Both the position numbers and the translations under genes were made by a program. From Fervidobacterium pennivorans (lineage in GTDB: Bacteria; Thermotogota; Thermotogae; Thermotogales; Fervidobacteriaceae), in the NCBI RefSeq assembly GCF_001644665.1, contig NZ_CP011393.1:1634001-1698000 (forward strand): 64,000 nucleotides of DNA. The letters run 5' to 3'. Positions 53,572 through 63,791 of the stretch are shown here, piece after piece (the first letter of the stretch is position 1; each line of letters starts with the position of its first letter). The notes below the pieces were generated by a model. It was not told the DNA's origin and searched no databases. It saw only the letters and a list, made by a program, of their open reading frames with translations.

Positions 53572-54194
53572 ATTACAATCTCCCCAACTTTCATCAGAAA
53601 TTCGAACAACTTTTTAAACGCCACGCTCCTGTGGCTTATGTGCTTTTTCACTTCTTCACCAAGCTCACCAAATGTCTTATCGTAGCCTTTTGGAATAAAT
53701 ATGGGATCATAGCCAAAACCTTTATCCCCGCGTATCTCTCGACTGATTGTTCCTTCAACATAACCTTCTACAGAAATCAAGAAATTCTTAATAGGATTGA
53801 AATACGTAGCGGCACACACAAACTTTGCGCTTCGTTCTTCGTAATTTCTCATCAACTGAAGGATGCTCTCCATCTTTTCAACATAACTTGCCCCTTCCAA
53901 ATACCTGGCACTCATAACACCGGGAAAGCCACCCAGCACGTCTATAGAAAGACCTGAATCATCGGCTATTACTGGCTGTCCTATTTCCTTTCCATATTCG
54001 AGAGCCTTGATGATGGAATTCTCAATGAATGTCTCACCGGTTTCTTCAACATCAATCTCCCAGTTCACTGTTTCAAGTTCTACAAATTCCGGGACAACGA
54101 GTTTTATCTCTTCGATTTTGTGATTGTTCTTTGATGCAATGTAGATTTTTACCTTTTCTTGATTTGCAGGTTCTGTATTGTTTAACACGTTCAC
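53568..54194 (-). CDS. rdgB: XTP/dITP diphosphatase (RdgB/HAM1)
   Basis: A 208-residue house-cleaning enzyme that hydrolyses non-canonical purine nucleoside triphosphates (XTP, dITP) to monophosphates. Motifs: [12 protein letters not shown] near the N-terminus, [50 protein letters not shown] and HRSVAFKKL. An N-terminal extension of about 13 residues precedes the core. GTG start in a GTGA overlap with uvrA, with GAGGGGG upstream. Confidence 0.95.
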   Translation of the reverse strand: MNVLNNTEPANQEKVKIYIASKNNHKIEEIKLVVPEFVELETVNWEIDVEETGETFIENSIIKALEYGKEIGQPVIADDSGLSIDVLGGFPGVMSARYLEGASYVEKMESILQLMRNYEERSAKFVCAATYFNPIKNFLISVEGYVEGTISREIRGDKGFGYDPIFIPKGYDKTFGELGEEVKKHISHRSVAFKKLFEFLMKVGEIVI

Positions 54195-57004
54195 GATGCT
54201 TCCCCCTCATCACAGCATAACAAATTTTGGATTGTATCTGTATTGTCATTTGAATTTGAAAGTACCATCCTTAAGTACTTTCCAGTCCATGAACTTTCAA
54301 CTTTTGCGACTTCTTCCGGCGTGCCTGTTGCAACGACGTATCCGCCTTTATCTCCACCCTCGGGTCCTAGGTCTATTATATAGTCAGCAGACTTTATAAC
54401 ATCCAAATTATGTTCGATAACAATCACGGTATTTCCTTTATCGACAAGTCTATTAAGAACTTCTATTAACTTCTTTACATCATCAAAGTGTAGTCCGACG
54501 GTTGGTTCGTCCAATATGTACAATGTTCTTCCCGTAGCTTTTTTTCTTAATTCAGAAGCAAGCTTAACTCTTTGAGCCTCTCCGCCAGAAAGCGTTGTTG
54601 CTGGCTGACCTAATTTGATGTAACCGAGTCCGACGTCTGATAGAACTTGCAACGTTTCTTTAATTGCTGGAATATTTTGGAAAAATTCAAGCGCCTCATC
54701 GACAGTCATATCTAAAACATCTGCGATATTTTTCCCTTTGTACGTGACTTCCAAAGTTTCCGAGTTGTACCTTTTACCTTTACATACCTCACATTCCACG
54801 TAGACTTCCGGCAAGAACATCATCTCAATCTTTACAACACCTTGTCCTCCACAAGCTTCACACCTTCCACCTTTAACATTAAAACTGAACCTTCCTTTAT
54901 CATAACCACGTGCTTTCGCTTCCGGAGTCATAGCGAACAACTCCCTAATTGCATCAAAAACTTTGGTGTATGTGGCAGGATTACTACGCGGTGTTCTACC
55001 AATTGGTGATTGGTCGATGGCAATGATTTTGTCGATATTTTCAAGTCCTTCTATCCTATCGTGTTCCCCAACTTCGTATCGAGTTTTGTGAAGTTTATTC
55101 GCTATAGCAGGATAAAGTGTGTCAATAATCAACGAACTTTTACCTGAACCGCTCACACCGGTAACGCATATGAAAGTTCCAAGTGGAAACTCAACAGTAA
55201 TATTCTTCAAATTGTTATGCTTTGCACCAACAATCCGTATAAACTTCCCGTTTCCTTTTCTTCGATACTTAGGTACCTCTATCTTCATTTTTCCAGAAAG
55301 ATACTTTCCCGTAAGCGATTTTTCGCATTTCAAAAGACCATCCAACGTTCCAGCATAAACAATCTGCCCGCCATTTACACCTGCTCGAGGTCCCACATCT
55401 ACCACGTAATCCGCGCTCCGTATAACCTCTTCATCGTGTTCAACGACAAGTACGGTGTTTCCCAAATCTCTCAGTTCTTTGAGCATAGATATCAACCTGT
55501 CGTTATCTCTTTGATGCAATCCGATGGTCGGTTCATCGAGCACATAGATTACGCCAGTCAGTCTTGAGCCTATTTGTGTCGCGAGCCTGATTCTTTGGGC
55601 TTCTCCTCCCGAGAGTGTGCGCACATTTCTTGAAAGGCTAAGATAACCCAATCCAACTTGTTCCAAGAAATCTAAGCGTTTCTCTATCTCGTTTAACAAC
55701 TCCTTTACAGCTTCTCTTTGCTTTTCTGAAAGTTCTGATGGCAACGCCCTAATGATTTCCAATTCTTTTGATATAGGAAGCTCTGTAAAATCGATGATGC
55801 TTAGGTCCTTTATCGTGACGCTCAAAGCTTCCTGACGTAATCTTTTGCCTTTACATGTTTGACAGGTGCGTTCCACGAAAAAGTTCGCAACTATCCATTC
55901 ACGCATTTCTTCTGAAGTGTATTCCTCGTATCGTTCCTTTACAAGGGCAACTAATCCTTCAAAATACTCAGTTCCGTATAAAAGCGCCTCTTTAACCTCT
56001 TCGGGTTGTTGCTCAAAAGGTTTGGAAGGGTCTCCACCGTATTCTCGAACAATTCTTTCGATTCTTCTAGGAAGCCATCCGTCAGCTTTATGTCCTATTC
56101 TTAAGCCTTGGGTAACGGGAATATCCTCTTCGAAAAGCGTGCGTTCATCAACTTCGAGTTTGAAACCCAATCCGTGGCAGTCAGGGCAAGCACCGTACGG
56201 TGCGTTGAACGAAAAGAACTTAGGATTTATCTCAGGCATTGAAAAACCACAGGAAAGACAGGAAAGCTTTTCCGAATAAAGGTGTTCATCGTCGTCGGTT
56301 CTTACCAAAACAAAACCATTACCCTCTTTGAGGGCAAGTTCAATGGATTGGAACAACCTATGCGTGTCGGTGTCGGACAGGTCCAACCTATCGATGACTA
56401 AATTTATCGTGTGTCTGACATTCTTATTTAATTCTGGGACCTCGTCGAGTCTATATATCTTTCCATCGACCTCAACCCTTGTGTAGCCTTTGTTGAGAAA
56501 GTTATCGAATTCGTCTTTAAATGTACCTTTCTTTTCCCGTGCGATAGGTGCGAATATGATAACACGCTTGTTTTGAAAATGCTTTTGGACGTGTATTATA
56601 ATTTCATCCACTGACATTCTTTGAAGTTCTCTGCCACAATAAGGACAGTGTGGAACACCTATCTGCGCGTACAACACGCGCAGATAGTCATAAATCTCGG
56701 TAACTGTTCCTACTGTTGACCTGGGGTTGTGAGATACGCTCTTTTGGTCAATTGCTATAGTCGGAGAAAGTCCTTCGATACTATCCACATCTGGCTTTTT
56801 TAGTTCACCTATGAACTGCCTTGCGTAAGTGGAAAGACTTTCCAAATAACGCCTTTGCCCTTCGATAAAGATTGTATCCATCGCAAGCGAGCTTTTTCCA
56901 GAACCGGACAGACCGGTGATAACAACAAGCTTGTTCTTTGGGATTTCAACGTCAATATTCTTTAAATTATGCACACGTGCACCTTTGACAATTATCCTGT
57001 CCAT
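54191..57004 (-). CDS. uvrA: Excinuclease ABC subunit UvrA
   Basis: A 937-residue ATPase that finds bulky DNA lesions and loads UvrB. It has two ABC modules: Walker [10 protein letters not shown] (about 31-39) and GVSGSGKSS (about 638-646), signatures [12 protein letters not shown] and [12 protein letters not shown], and Walker [10 protein letters not shown] and ILDEPTVGL. Zinc-binding cysteines occur in CPYCGRE, CLSCGF...CPDCHG and CEACGG...CEVCKG. GIDQ-type and [21 protein letters not shown] segments are normal. Length is typical. It starts four bases after the stop of the coiled-coil membrane-protein gene. Confidence 0.97.
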   Translation of the reverse strand: MDRIIVKGARVHNLKNIDVEIPKNKLVVITGLSGSGKSSLAMDTIFIEGQRRYLESLSTYARQFIGELKKPDVDSIEGLSPTIAIDQKSVSHNPRSTVGTVTEIYDYLRVLYAQIGVPHCPYCGRELQRMSVDEIIIHVQKHFQNKRVIIFAPIAREKKGTFKDEFDNFLNKGYTRVEVDGKIYRLDEVPELNKNVRHTINLVIDRLDLSDTDTHRLFQSIELALKEGNGFVLVRTDDDEHLYSEKLSCLSCGFSMPEINPKFFSFNAPYGACPDCHGLGFKLEVDERTLFEEDIPVTQGLRIGHKADGWLPRRIERIVREYGGDPSKPFEQQPEEVKEALLYGTEYFEGLVALVKERYEEYTSEEMREWIVANFFVERTCQTCKGKRLRQEALSVTIKDLSIIDFTELPISKELEIIRALPSELSEKQREAVKELLNEIEKRLDFLEQVGLGYLSLSRNVRTLSGGEAQRIRLATQIGSRLTGVIYVLDEPTIGLHQRDNDRLISMLKELRDLGNTVLVVEHDEEVIRSADYVVDVGPRAGVNGGQIVYAGTLDGLLKCEKSLTGKYLSGKMKIEVPKYRRKGNGKFIRIVGAKHNNLKNITVEFPLGTFICVTGVSGSGKSSLIIDTLYPAIANKLHKTRYEVGEHDRIEGLENIDKIIAIDQSPIGRTPRSNPATYTKVFDAIRELFAMTPEAKARGYDKGRFSFNVKGGRCEACGGQGVVKIEMMFLPEVYVECEVCKGKRYNSETLEVTYKGKNIADVLDMTVDEALEFFQNIPAIKETLQVLSDVGLGYIKLGQPATTLSGGEAQRVKLASELRKKATGRTLYILDEPTVGLHFDDVKKLIEVLNRLVDKGNTVIVIEHNLDVIKSADYIIDLGPEGGDKGGYVVATGTPEEVAKVESSWTGKYLRMVLSNSNDNTDTIQNLLCCDEGEAS

Positions 57005-57008
57005 TCGA

Positions 57009-57359
57009 TTAACCTCTAAACCTCCTTGAAAGCATAGACCACAACATTAATATGAATAACAACCCAAAAAAGAGTGCTTCAACACTTAGAGCAACGATTT
57101 TCCTTTGGATATCATCGATGCTTAAATAGCGATACGCTGCTACTTGGAATGGAAAGAACCAGGTAACCGCCATTACGACAAATACAACCGTGAGTACTAT
57201 AACTATAGTTCTTAGGTTGTTCCATGCGTTGTCTAACTCTTCTTGTAGATGTTGAATCCTATTGTTAATATTCCTTACATCTTCCTCGTACTTTTTCAGA
57301 TGTTCCTCCAGTTTTTCAATGGATTCAATCAACTTCTTTTCAATTTCTTCTCTCTCCAT
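57009..57359 (-). CDS. Small coiled-coil membrane protein
   Basis: A 116-residue protein of unknown function. Residues about 1-50 are a charged coiled coil ([22 protein letters not shown]...), followed by two membrane helices (about 52-70 and 92-110) with a short loop. I chose the ATG at 57359, preceded by GGGAGTGAGG, over a GTG three codons upstream that lies inside the ribosome site. It sits between mgtE and uvrA in the same operon; no functional link is evident. Confidence 0.7.
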   Translation of the reverse strand: MEREEIEKKLIESIEKLEEHLKKYEEDVRNINNRIQHLQEELDNAWNNLRTIVIVLTVVFVVMAVTWFFPFQVAAYRYLSIDDIQRKIVALSVEALFFGLLFILMLWSMLSRRFRG

Positions 57360-57402
57360 GTGCCTCACTCCCTATTCAAACAGGAAAAGAAAGAGAACAA
57401 AG

Positions 57403-58749
57403 TTATCTTATCCGCAGCATATAAGTTACAACTGCGAAATATATCCAGATACCAGCAAGGTCTGCTATCGTTGTTATCAGTGGACCCGCCATAACAGCGG
57501 GGTCAATTCTCATCAATTTACCGATGAATGGTAGCATAGAACCTACAACGTTTGCAAAGACGATGATGATGAGCAAGGAAAGTGCCGCAGAGAAGTTAAC
57601 CACGATGTTGTGTGAAATCATGAAACCGCGCACAAAAAGGACAGCTCCCAATATCGAGCCAAGTACCAGTCCAACGTAAGACTCTCTAAGTAGCACTTTC
57701 CACCAGTCTTTTAGTTCAATATCGCCCAGTGCCATACTACGGATTATAAGCGTACTGCTTTGTCCACCCGTGTTTCCTCCCGCATCGGCCATTGTAGTCA
57801 TGAACGCAGCGATTATAGGAATTGTTGCGAGCACTTCTTCATATCTGTGAACTATAAATGCGTTAACGCTCTCAAGCAACAGCAGACCAACAAGCCAGGG
57901 TAATCTGTTTTTGATAAAAATCAGTGGTGACGTGTGAAAATAAGAAGTTGTCGTAACACTCATTCCTGCCATTTTGTGAATATCTTCTGTTGCTTCTTCA
58001 TCAATAACATCAACGATATCGTCTATAGTTATAATCCCAACAAGCCTCATATCGTTGTCAACCACAGGAATAGCATTTAAATCGTATTTCTTCATCAGTT
58101 CGGCGACTTCTTCTTGGTCGGTATTGGTTTTAACATAAATCGGGTCGGGCGTGTATATTTCCTCAATCAATGTGTCAGGTTCAGCGAACAGTAAATCCTC
58201 GAGTTTTACATTTCCGATAAGTGTTCTGTCTTCTTCCACTACGAAAATCGTGTAGATTGTCTCTGCGTCTTTTCCAAACTTGCGCACCTTATCAAGGGCT
58301 TGTTGAACTGTCATGGATTTTGTCACGTATATAAAATACGGCGACATCAAACGACCCGCTGAGTTTTCGGGGTAATTCAGCACTTCAAGGGTTTGTTCTC
58401 TTTCACTTTTAGGTAGGAACGAAAGCAACTTGGTAACAACATCGGCGGGTAATTCATCGAGAAGTTCAGCCCTATCGGAAGGGTCCATGTTTTTGAAAAT
58501 AGACTTGATTTCGTCATCGGTAAGCAGCTTTACTAGTTCGTATTGCTCATCAGGCTCAAGTTTGGAAAAGACCTCCGCGGCAAGCTCTTTATTCAAAAGG
58601 CGGAATACTACAGCTTTTTCTGATGTTTCGAGTTCTTCAATCATTTCGTAAATTACGTTTGGGTCTTGGTCTTCGAGTAGCATTTTCAGTGTTCGGAAAT
58701 CACCGCGCTCGATGAGTTTGCGGATGTCGATCTGGATTTTTACCTTCAT
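57403..58749 (-). CDS. mgtE: Magnesium transporter MgtE
   Basis: A 448-residue Mg2+ channel. Order: N domain of alpha-helical repeats (about 1-130: ELAAEVFSKLEPDEQYELVKLLTDDE), a CBS pair (about 131-255; MTVQQALDKVRKFG, VDNDMRLVGIITIDDIVDVI) that senses cytoplasmic Mg2+, and five membrane helices (about 275-448) with FMTTMADAGGNTGGQSSTLIIR, the pore signature. I chose the ATG at 58749, nine bases after GGAGG. A leader region of about 210 bases holds a palindrome and a short ORF. It heads the operon to uvrA, hutI and beyond. Confidence 0.95.
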   Translation of the reverse strand: MKVKIQIDIRKLIERGDFRTLKMLLEDQDPNVIYEMIEELETSEKAVVFRLLNKELAAEVFSKLEPDEQYELVKLLTDDEIKSIFKNMDPSDRAELLDELPADVVTKLLSFLPKSEREQTLEVLNYPENSAGRLMSPYFIYVTKSMTVQQALDKVRKFGKDAETIYTIFVVEEDRTLIGNVKLEDLLFAEPDTLIEEIYTPDPIYVKTNTDQEEVAELMKKYDLNAIPVVDNDMRLVGIITIDDIVDVIDEEATEDIHKMAGMSVTTTSYFHTSPLIFIKNRLPWLVGLLLLESVNAFIVHRYEEVLATIPIIAAFMTTMADAGGNTGGQSSTLIIRSMALGDIELKDWWKVLLRESYVGLVLGSILGAVLFVRGFMISHNIVVNFSAALSLLIIIVFANVVGSMLPFIGKLMRIDPAVMAGPLITTIADLAGIWIYFAVVTYMLRIR

Positions 58750-58775
58750 CCTCTTTACCCTCCTTTGCAAGTAGT

Positions 58776-58814
58776 TTATGGTGGTTTGTCAATGGAATAA
58801 CTCGGGTATTCCAC
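58776..58814 (-). CDS. Possible leader peptide upstream of mgtE
   Basis: A 12-codon ORF, GTG start, encoding MEYPSYSIDKPP, with GGAAGGTG seven bases upstream and its stop 26 bases before the mgtE ATG. Three of its codons are proline and it ends in Lys-Pro-Pro-stop. It contains a small hairpin (GGAATA / TATTCC). In enteric bacteria, Mg2+ transporter genes are controlled by proline-containing leader peptides; a similar role here is only inferred. Confidence 0.4.
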   Translation of the reverse strand: MEYPSYSIDKPP

Positions 58815-58855
58815 AAATAATCACCTTCCTTTCACCTGAAGAATCGTTGTACGGA

Positions 58856-58881
58856 AAAACCTCGAAAATTTTCGAAGTTTT
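58856..58881 (-). other. Inverted repeat in the mgtE leader
   Basis: The perfect 14-base palindrome TCGAAAATTTTCGA (58862-58875) is extended by AAAAC and GTTTT with one mismatch. On the minus strand it lies between the -10 box and the leader ORF, and may be a hairpin or an operator. Confidence 0.45.
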
Positions 58882-58965
58882 CCCAAAACAGAAGAGCGAA
58901 CACTTTAAAAAAACTATGCGGGCTTTTATCGTGCATTTATTTTCTTTTGCTTTCTTGATGATTTA

Positions 58966-58974
58966 ATTATACCA
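58966..58974 (-). promoter_or_regulatory. Promoter of mgtE operon (extended -10)
   Basis: On the minus strand TGGTATAAT is an extended -10 box; no good -35 is seen. The start near 58959 would give a leader of about 210 bases. No M-box riboswitch pattern was recognised in it. Confidence 0.6.
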
Positions 58975-59063
58975 GAAAAAGTGACCTTCCGTGCAGGCTT
59001 GTATATGAATTTTCTGTGAAGAAAATTAGAATTCTTGGATATTTGCTCGACGAAATAAAGTGA

Positions 59064-59091
59064 GTGAAAAAATCGCATTTTATGGTATAAT
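59064..59091 (+). promoter_or_regulatory. Promoter of leuS
   Basis: A weak GTGAAA (59064-59069), a 16-base spacer and TATAAT (59086-59091), with an upstream TGG extension. About 70 bases before the leuS ATG. Confidence 0.65.
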
Positions 59092-59168
59092 GTATAAGAA
59101 ATCAAAAAAAGCGATTAGGAATACCAAAACTTAAAACACAAAAAAACTGAGCCTTGGAGGGAAAAGGT

Positions 59169-61625
59169 ATGAAGGAGTATCGTCCACAAGAGATAGAGCC
59201 AAAGTGGCAAAAGGTCTGGGAAGAGAAAAAGGTTTTTGAAACTCCTCAATATTCTGAAAAACCCAAGTATTACGCACTTGTTATGTTCCCTTATCCATCC
59301 GGAACATTGCATGTTGGTCACGTTAAGAACTACACAATAGGCGACATCGTTGCAAGGTACAAAAGAATGCAGGGATACAACGTATTACATCCATTTGGTT
59401 ACGACGCTTTCGGATTGCCTGCAGAAAACGCAGCAATCGCCCATAAGATACATCCAAAGAAATGGACTATGGATAACATAAACACTATTCGTGGACAAAT
59501 AAAGAAGATGGGGATTAGCTACGATTGGAACAGGGAAGTTATTACGTGCAATGAAGATTATTATAAATGGACACAGTGGATATTCTTAAAACTCTACGAA
59601 GCAGGTTTGGCATACAAAAAGCCTGGAGCTGTAAATTGGTGCCCGAGTTGTCAGACAGTTTTGGCTAACGAACAGGTGAAAGATGGAAAATGTGAAAGGT
59701 GTGGTACAACTGTCACTATGAAACATCTTGAACAATGGTATTTCAAAATCACAGATTACGCAGAGAAATTGCTCGAAGGGCTCGACAGACTTCCTGGTTG
59801 GCCAGAACATGTCAAAACAATGCAAAGAAACTGGATTGGAAAGAGCACAGGTGCCGAAGTTGATTTTCCAGTCGAAGGTCTTGACAAGAAAATCAGAATC
59901 TTCACAACAAGGCCAGACACTATCTACGGTGTGACATTCATGGCAATTGCACCTGAATCTCCACTGGTGCTCGAACTTGTAACTGATGAGAAGAGGAAAG
60001 AAGTTGAAGAATTCTTAGCGAGAGTTGCTCTTGAAGATAGGTTCAAGAGAACGAGTTTGGAAGCGAAGAAAGAAGGTGTCTTCCTTGGCAGATATGCAAT
60101 CAACCCGTTGACTGGTGAAAGAATACCGATTTATGTTGCCAACTACATACTCTATGAATACGGAACTGGCGCAATAATGGCTGTTCCAGCTCACGACAAA
60201 CGAGATTTTGACTTTGCGAAAGCATATGGATTACCGATAAAACAGGTCATCAAACCCAAAGAAGGTGACTGGAATATAGAAGAAGCACCTTACGAAGACG
60301 AAGGTGTAATGATTAACAGCGGTCCGTTTGACGGTTTGGACAGTAAGAAAGGCATTGAAGAAGTCATAAAATATATAGAGGAGAAAGGCTATGGAAAACG
60401 AAGTGTCCAATACAAACTCAGAGATTGGCTTATCTCAAGACAGCGCTATTGGGGAGCTCCAATTCCAATAATCTATTGTGACAAATGTGGTATCGTGCCT
60501 GTTCCGGAAAAAAATTTGCCGGTCAAACTGCCGGAAAACGTTGAATTCTTACCAACAGGTCAATCACCATTGACCTTAAGCGAAGAATTTAAACACACAA
60601 CATGTCCAAAATGTGGTGGTCCGGCCCACAGAGAAGTAGAGACAATGGATACATTTGTCGATAGTTCTTGGTACTTCTTAAGATACGTGAACCCAAAATT
60701 GGAAGATAAACCCTTTGATACTAGCGATGTAAATTACTGGTTACCGGTAGATCAATACATAGGTGGAGTTGAGCACGCTGTTTTACACTTGCTCTATTCG
60801 AGATTCATCACAAAAGTCTTACACGACCTTGGTTATGTTGGTTTCGACGAGCCATTCCAGAATCTCTTCACCCAAGGTATGATTTACAAAGATGGTTGGA
60901 AGATGAGCAAATCCAAAGGTAACGTTGTCTCCCCAGATGATATGATAGAAAAATACGGTGCCGATACATTGAGAATGTACATACTTTTCATGGCACCCCC
61001 AGAAAAAGATGCTGAATGGAGCGATGCAGGAATAGAGGGTGTGAATCGATTTGTTAAAAGGCTTTGGAACAACTACTACAAAATGCTTGATATCATAAAC
61101 TCACAAGATGGTGAAGAAAGTGAATTTGGAAAAGAAGAAAAAGCGCTCAGAAGAAAATTGCATGCGATGATTAAGAAAATAAAAGAAGACATTGAAGGTG
61201 GCTTTAAGTTCAACACTGCAATCGCTGGACTGATGGAATTTAACAACCAACTTTCCGATTACCTTGAAACAGTCCAGAAACCAAACAAAAAATTGTTGAG
61301 AGAGATAGCAGAAAAAATAGCGCTTATAATTTCACCATTTGCACCACACATGGCAGAAGAAATGTGGCATGACTTAGGAAAAGAAACATTAATTGTTGAA
61401 GAACGCTGGCCAGATTACGATGAAGAAGCACTTAAGGAAGAAGAGATAACAATAGTCGTCCAGGTTAACGGTAAAGTGAGAGGTAGAATCACTGTTCCGG
61501 CAGACTCTTCGGAAGACCAAATAAAAGAAAAGGCTGTTGAAAATGTTAAGAAGTTGGTAGAGGGAAAACAGATAGTCAACATCTTCTATGTGCCTGGAAA
61601 ACTGGTGAATATCGTTGTTAAATAA
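59169..61625 (+). CDS. leuS: Leucyl-tRNA synthetase
   Basis: An 818-residue class I synthetase charging tRNA-Leu. The HIGH motif appears as PYPSGTLHVGHVKNY (residues about 42-56) and the KMSKS loop as KMSKSKGNVVSP (about 580-591). The zinc module has CPSCQ and CERCG, and the CP1 editing domain holds FTTRPDTIYGVTF (threonine-rich editing pocket) and ...AHDKRDFDFA. I chose the ATG at 59169, eight bases after GGAGG; an upstream in-frame start adds five residues and overlaps that site. Confidence 0.97.
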   Translation: MKEYRPQEIEPKWQKVWEEKKVFETPQYSEKPKYYALVMFPYPSGTLHVGHVKNYTIGDIVARYKRMQGYNVLHPFGYDAFGLPAENAAIAHKIHPKKWTMDNINTIRGQIKKMGISYDWNREVITCNEDYYKWTQWIFLKLYEAGLAYKKPGAVNWCPSCQTVLANEQVKDGKCERCGTTVTMKHLEQWYFKITDYAEKLLEGLDRLPGWPEHVKTMQRNWIGKSTGAEVDFPVEGLDKKIRIFTTRPDTIYGVTFMAIAPESPLVLELVTDEKRKEVEEFLARVALEDRFKRTSLEAKKEGVFLGRYAINPLTGERIPIYVANYILYEYGTGAIMAVPAHDKRDFDFAKAYGLPIKQVIKPKEGDWNIEEAPYEDEGVMINSGPFDGLDSKKGIEEVIKYIEEKGYGKRSVQYKLRDWLISRQRYWGAPIPIIYCDKCGIVPVPEKNLPVKLPENVEFLPTGQSPLTLSEEFKHTTCPKCGGPAHREVETMDTFVDSSWYFLRYVNPKLEDKPFDTSDVNYWLPVDQYIGGVEHAVLHLLYSRFITKVLHDLGYVGFDEPFQNLFTQGMIYKDGWKMSKSKGNVVSPDDMIEKYGADTLRMYILFMAPPEKDAEWSDAGIEGVNRFVKRLWNNYYKMLDIINSQDGEESEFGKEEKALRRKLHAMIKKIKEDIEGGFKFNTAIAGLMEFNNQLSDYLETVQKPNKKLLREIAEKIALIISPFAPHMAEEMWHDLGKETLIVEERWPDYDEEALKEEEITIVVQVNGKVRGRITVPADSSEDQIKEKAVENVKKLVEGKQIVNIFYVPGKLVNIVVK

Positions 61626-61659
61626 TTCTAATACCATAAAAATATCGGGGGGAGTTAGG

Positions 61660-62646
61660 ATGAAGAAACTAACAGTGTTTTTGGTATTGTTCATCAGTTT
61701 ACTTACGTTCGCTCAGCAAGACATTGTTGCTGTTGTTAATGGAAGAAACGTCACCATGGACGAATGGAACAGGGAGGCGAATGTTCAGAAATTGCTCTTA
61801 GATATTCAAAACTCAAACCAAACGTTTTACAAGGTTTTAACAACTTCTACAGAGGGAGCTATTTTGATAGAAAAATACAAATTGGAAGTCCTGGACCAAC
61901 TTGTCCGCAAGGTCTTATTTATCCAGTTTGCTGAGAAACTTGGGGTTGCACCTGATGATAAGACTGTTAAAGAAGATGTTGATAACGAAATAAAGAAAAT
62001 GCTTACTGAACTCAAGATGACCGAACAACAATTAGACGAATACTTGGTACAGCTCGGAATGGGCAAGCTCGAAGATTACAGGCAAAAACTCTATTTCCAA
62101 CGAAAATATTCACTATCACTTGCTAACGCTTACACTTACTATCTTAAAAACCTCGCGGTTACAGATGAAGAGATAAAGTCTTACTACGAAAAAAACAAGG
62201 ACAAATACACAGTTCCGGCTCAATATGATTTACTTGTTTTCAAAACGAACGACAAATCGACAGCGGATACGTTAAGATTAGATGTTGTGAAAGGTCTTTC
62301 GAACGACGAAATATTGAAAAAATACAACCTGTCCCCTGTTGTCAACGGATATGTTAACATTAACGACACATCGAAAATTCCACAATCACTCTGGATATTT
62401 ATCACCAGTGCTGTTAAAGGTACTACGTTACCAGTCCAGCAAGTGGGGAACGAATACTACGTTGTGAAGGTAAGAGACATAAAAGTTGGTAGCACGAAAA
62501 CTCTTAGTGAAGTTAGTGAGGAAATAAAAAACACCTTGATTGCATCAAAGCAAGAGGAAGCATCGAAAAAACTTTTGGAGGATTTCGAAAAATTTAGAAA
62601 AGATTCGAAGATAGAAATAAGGTACAAAAGTCCTATTGTGAAATGA
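61660..62646 (+). CDS. SurA-like exported chaperone / peptidyl-prolyl isomerase
   Basis: A 328-residue exported protein. Signal peptide (about 1-18), then a SurA/PrsA-type N-terminal helical domain (VAVVNGRNVTMDEWN at the start of it) and a parvulin-like region (about 185-275: YTVPAQYDLLVFKT ... GTTLPVQQVGNEYYVVKVRDIK). The rotamase signature is incomplete, so chaperone action is more certain than isomerase action. GGGGGGAG precedes the ATG, 34 bases after leuS, with which it is probably cotranscribed. Confidence 0.75.
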   Translation: MKKLTVFLVLFISLLTFAQQDIVAVVNGRNVTMDEWNREANVQKLLLDIQNSNQTFYKVLTTSTEGAILIEKYKLEVLDQLVRKVLFIQFAEKLGVAPDDKTVKEDVDNEIKKMLTELKMTEQQLDEYLVQLGMGKLEDYRQKLYFQRKYSLSLANAYTYYLKNLAVTDEEIKSYYEKNKDKYTVPAQYDLLVFKTNDKSTADTLRLDVVKGLSNDEILKKYNLSPVVNGYVNINDTSKIPQSLWIFITSAVKGTTLPVQQVGNEYYVVKVRDIKVGSTKTLSEVSEEIKNTLIASKQEEASKKLLEDFEKFRKDSKIEIRYKSPIVK

Positions 62647-62682
62647 AAAAAGCTTTTGTTGTAACGAAGTTAGGTGTAAAGC

Positions 62683-63738
62683 ATGGCAAAAACGGAATCA
62701 AAAACCTTGGGAGTTATAGAAAGAAACTTACTAAATAGAGTAAAAAATGCTTTAGTTAGTGTTTTGCTTATATTTTTAATTGGAACCTTGTACTACTGGC
62801 TGTTTGAAGGTTACTCACTTACAGATGCTATTTTCTTTGTTGGAATAACCATATCGACAGTTGGTTATGGAATGCATGAGCAACTTTCAGCGTTTGGTAA
62901 GTTTTTTACTGTGATGCTTATATTTGCTGGTTTATCAGTTGTTTTGTATAACGTGTCGTATGTAACAGCTCTGCTAGTTGAGGGTGAATTAATCAAACTG
63001 ATGAAACAAAAAAGAGTGGAAAGAAAGGTGTCAAAGATGAAGGACCATGTAATTGTTGTTGGAGCTGGAAACATAGGAACAAAGGTTATAAATCAGTTGT
63101 TAAGGTTGAACGAACCGGTTGTTGCAATAGACAGCCTTGTGACTGAAGAAGAGCTTAGGGAAAAAATAACCGACAGTTCAAAAACAAATAACGTAGTTTT
63201 TGTAAAGGGCGATGCAACGAGCGAAGAAGTATTATTAAGGGCTGGTATCAAGCAAGCGAGGGCTCTTGTTACCACTTTACCAAACGATGCACTCAACATC
63301 TTTGTTACCCTGACTGCTAAGAACTTGAATCCAAACATATACGTCGTTTCGAATATATCGAATATATCGAATCTAACAAAATTCATTTACGCAGGGGTAG
63401 ACCATCCTATTGCAACAGCAGAAATAGCGGGGTTAAAGATTGTCGAAGCGCTGACTTTCCTCAAAAAGCGTGAAAATATTATAGATGTGCTAAACATATC
63501 AGACAAAGCCTTTCAGGTTGAAATAATTGATATAAAAAACACAAAACTTGCTGGTAAAAAGATAGAAGAATTGAAACTTAAGGAAAAGTACAGTGTTTAC
63601 ATCATTGGCTTGTTAAAAGACAAAGCTCTGGTCTTAGGTCCCTCAAAGAATGAGGTTTTGACAGATGATAGCAAAGCGGTCCTATTTGGTGAAGTAAACG
63701 GTCTTTCAAAGTTCAGAGAAGATTTTTTAAACACGTAA
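62683..63738 (+). CDS. Potassium channel with RCK (TrkA) domains
   Basis: A 351-residue K+ channel. Two membrane helices (about 26-44 and 72-98) flank the pore with selectivity filter TVGYG in ISTVGYG (about residue 66). The cytoplasmic part has a Rossmann TrkA_N/RCK domain with VVGAGNIGTKVINQL (about 125-139), then a TrkA_C domain (about 265-351). This is the MthK/GsuK plan; ligand gating by Ca2+, NAD or nucleotides is possible. An atypical GAPxDAxF-less linker makes subtype assignment uncertain. AGGTG precedes the ATG. Confidence 0.9.
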   Translation: MAKTESKTLGVIERNLLNRVKNALVSVLLIFLIGTLYYWLFEGYSLTDAIFFVGITISTVGYGMHEQLSAFGKFFTVMLIFAGLSVVLYNVSYVTALLVEGELIKLMKQKRVERKVSKMKDHVIVVGAGNIGTKVINQLLRLNEPVVAIDSLVTEEELREKITDSSKTNNVVFVKGDATSEEVLLRAGIKQARALVTTLPNDALNIFVTLTAKNLNPNIYVVSNISNISNLTKFIYAGVDHPIATAEIAGLKIVEALTFLKKRENIIDVLNISDKAFQVEIIDIKNTKLAGKKIEELKLKEKYSVYIIGLLKDKALVLGPSKNEVLTDDSKAVLFGEVNGLSKFREDFLNT

Positions 63739-63791
63739 CAAAGTAAAAGTTATGAAAAATCACAAAAAGTACGGTTGGGAGGGAGCAAACG

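Noticed and set aside
58750-58958. M-box magnesium riboswitch before mgtE
   Set aside because: The leader is long enough, but I could not find the conserved M-box core or its three-stem layout.
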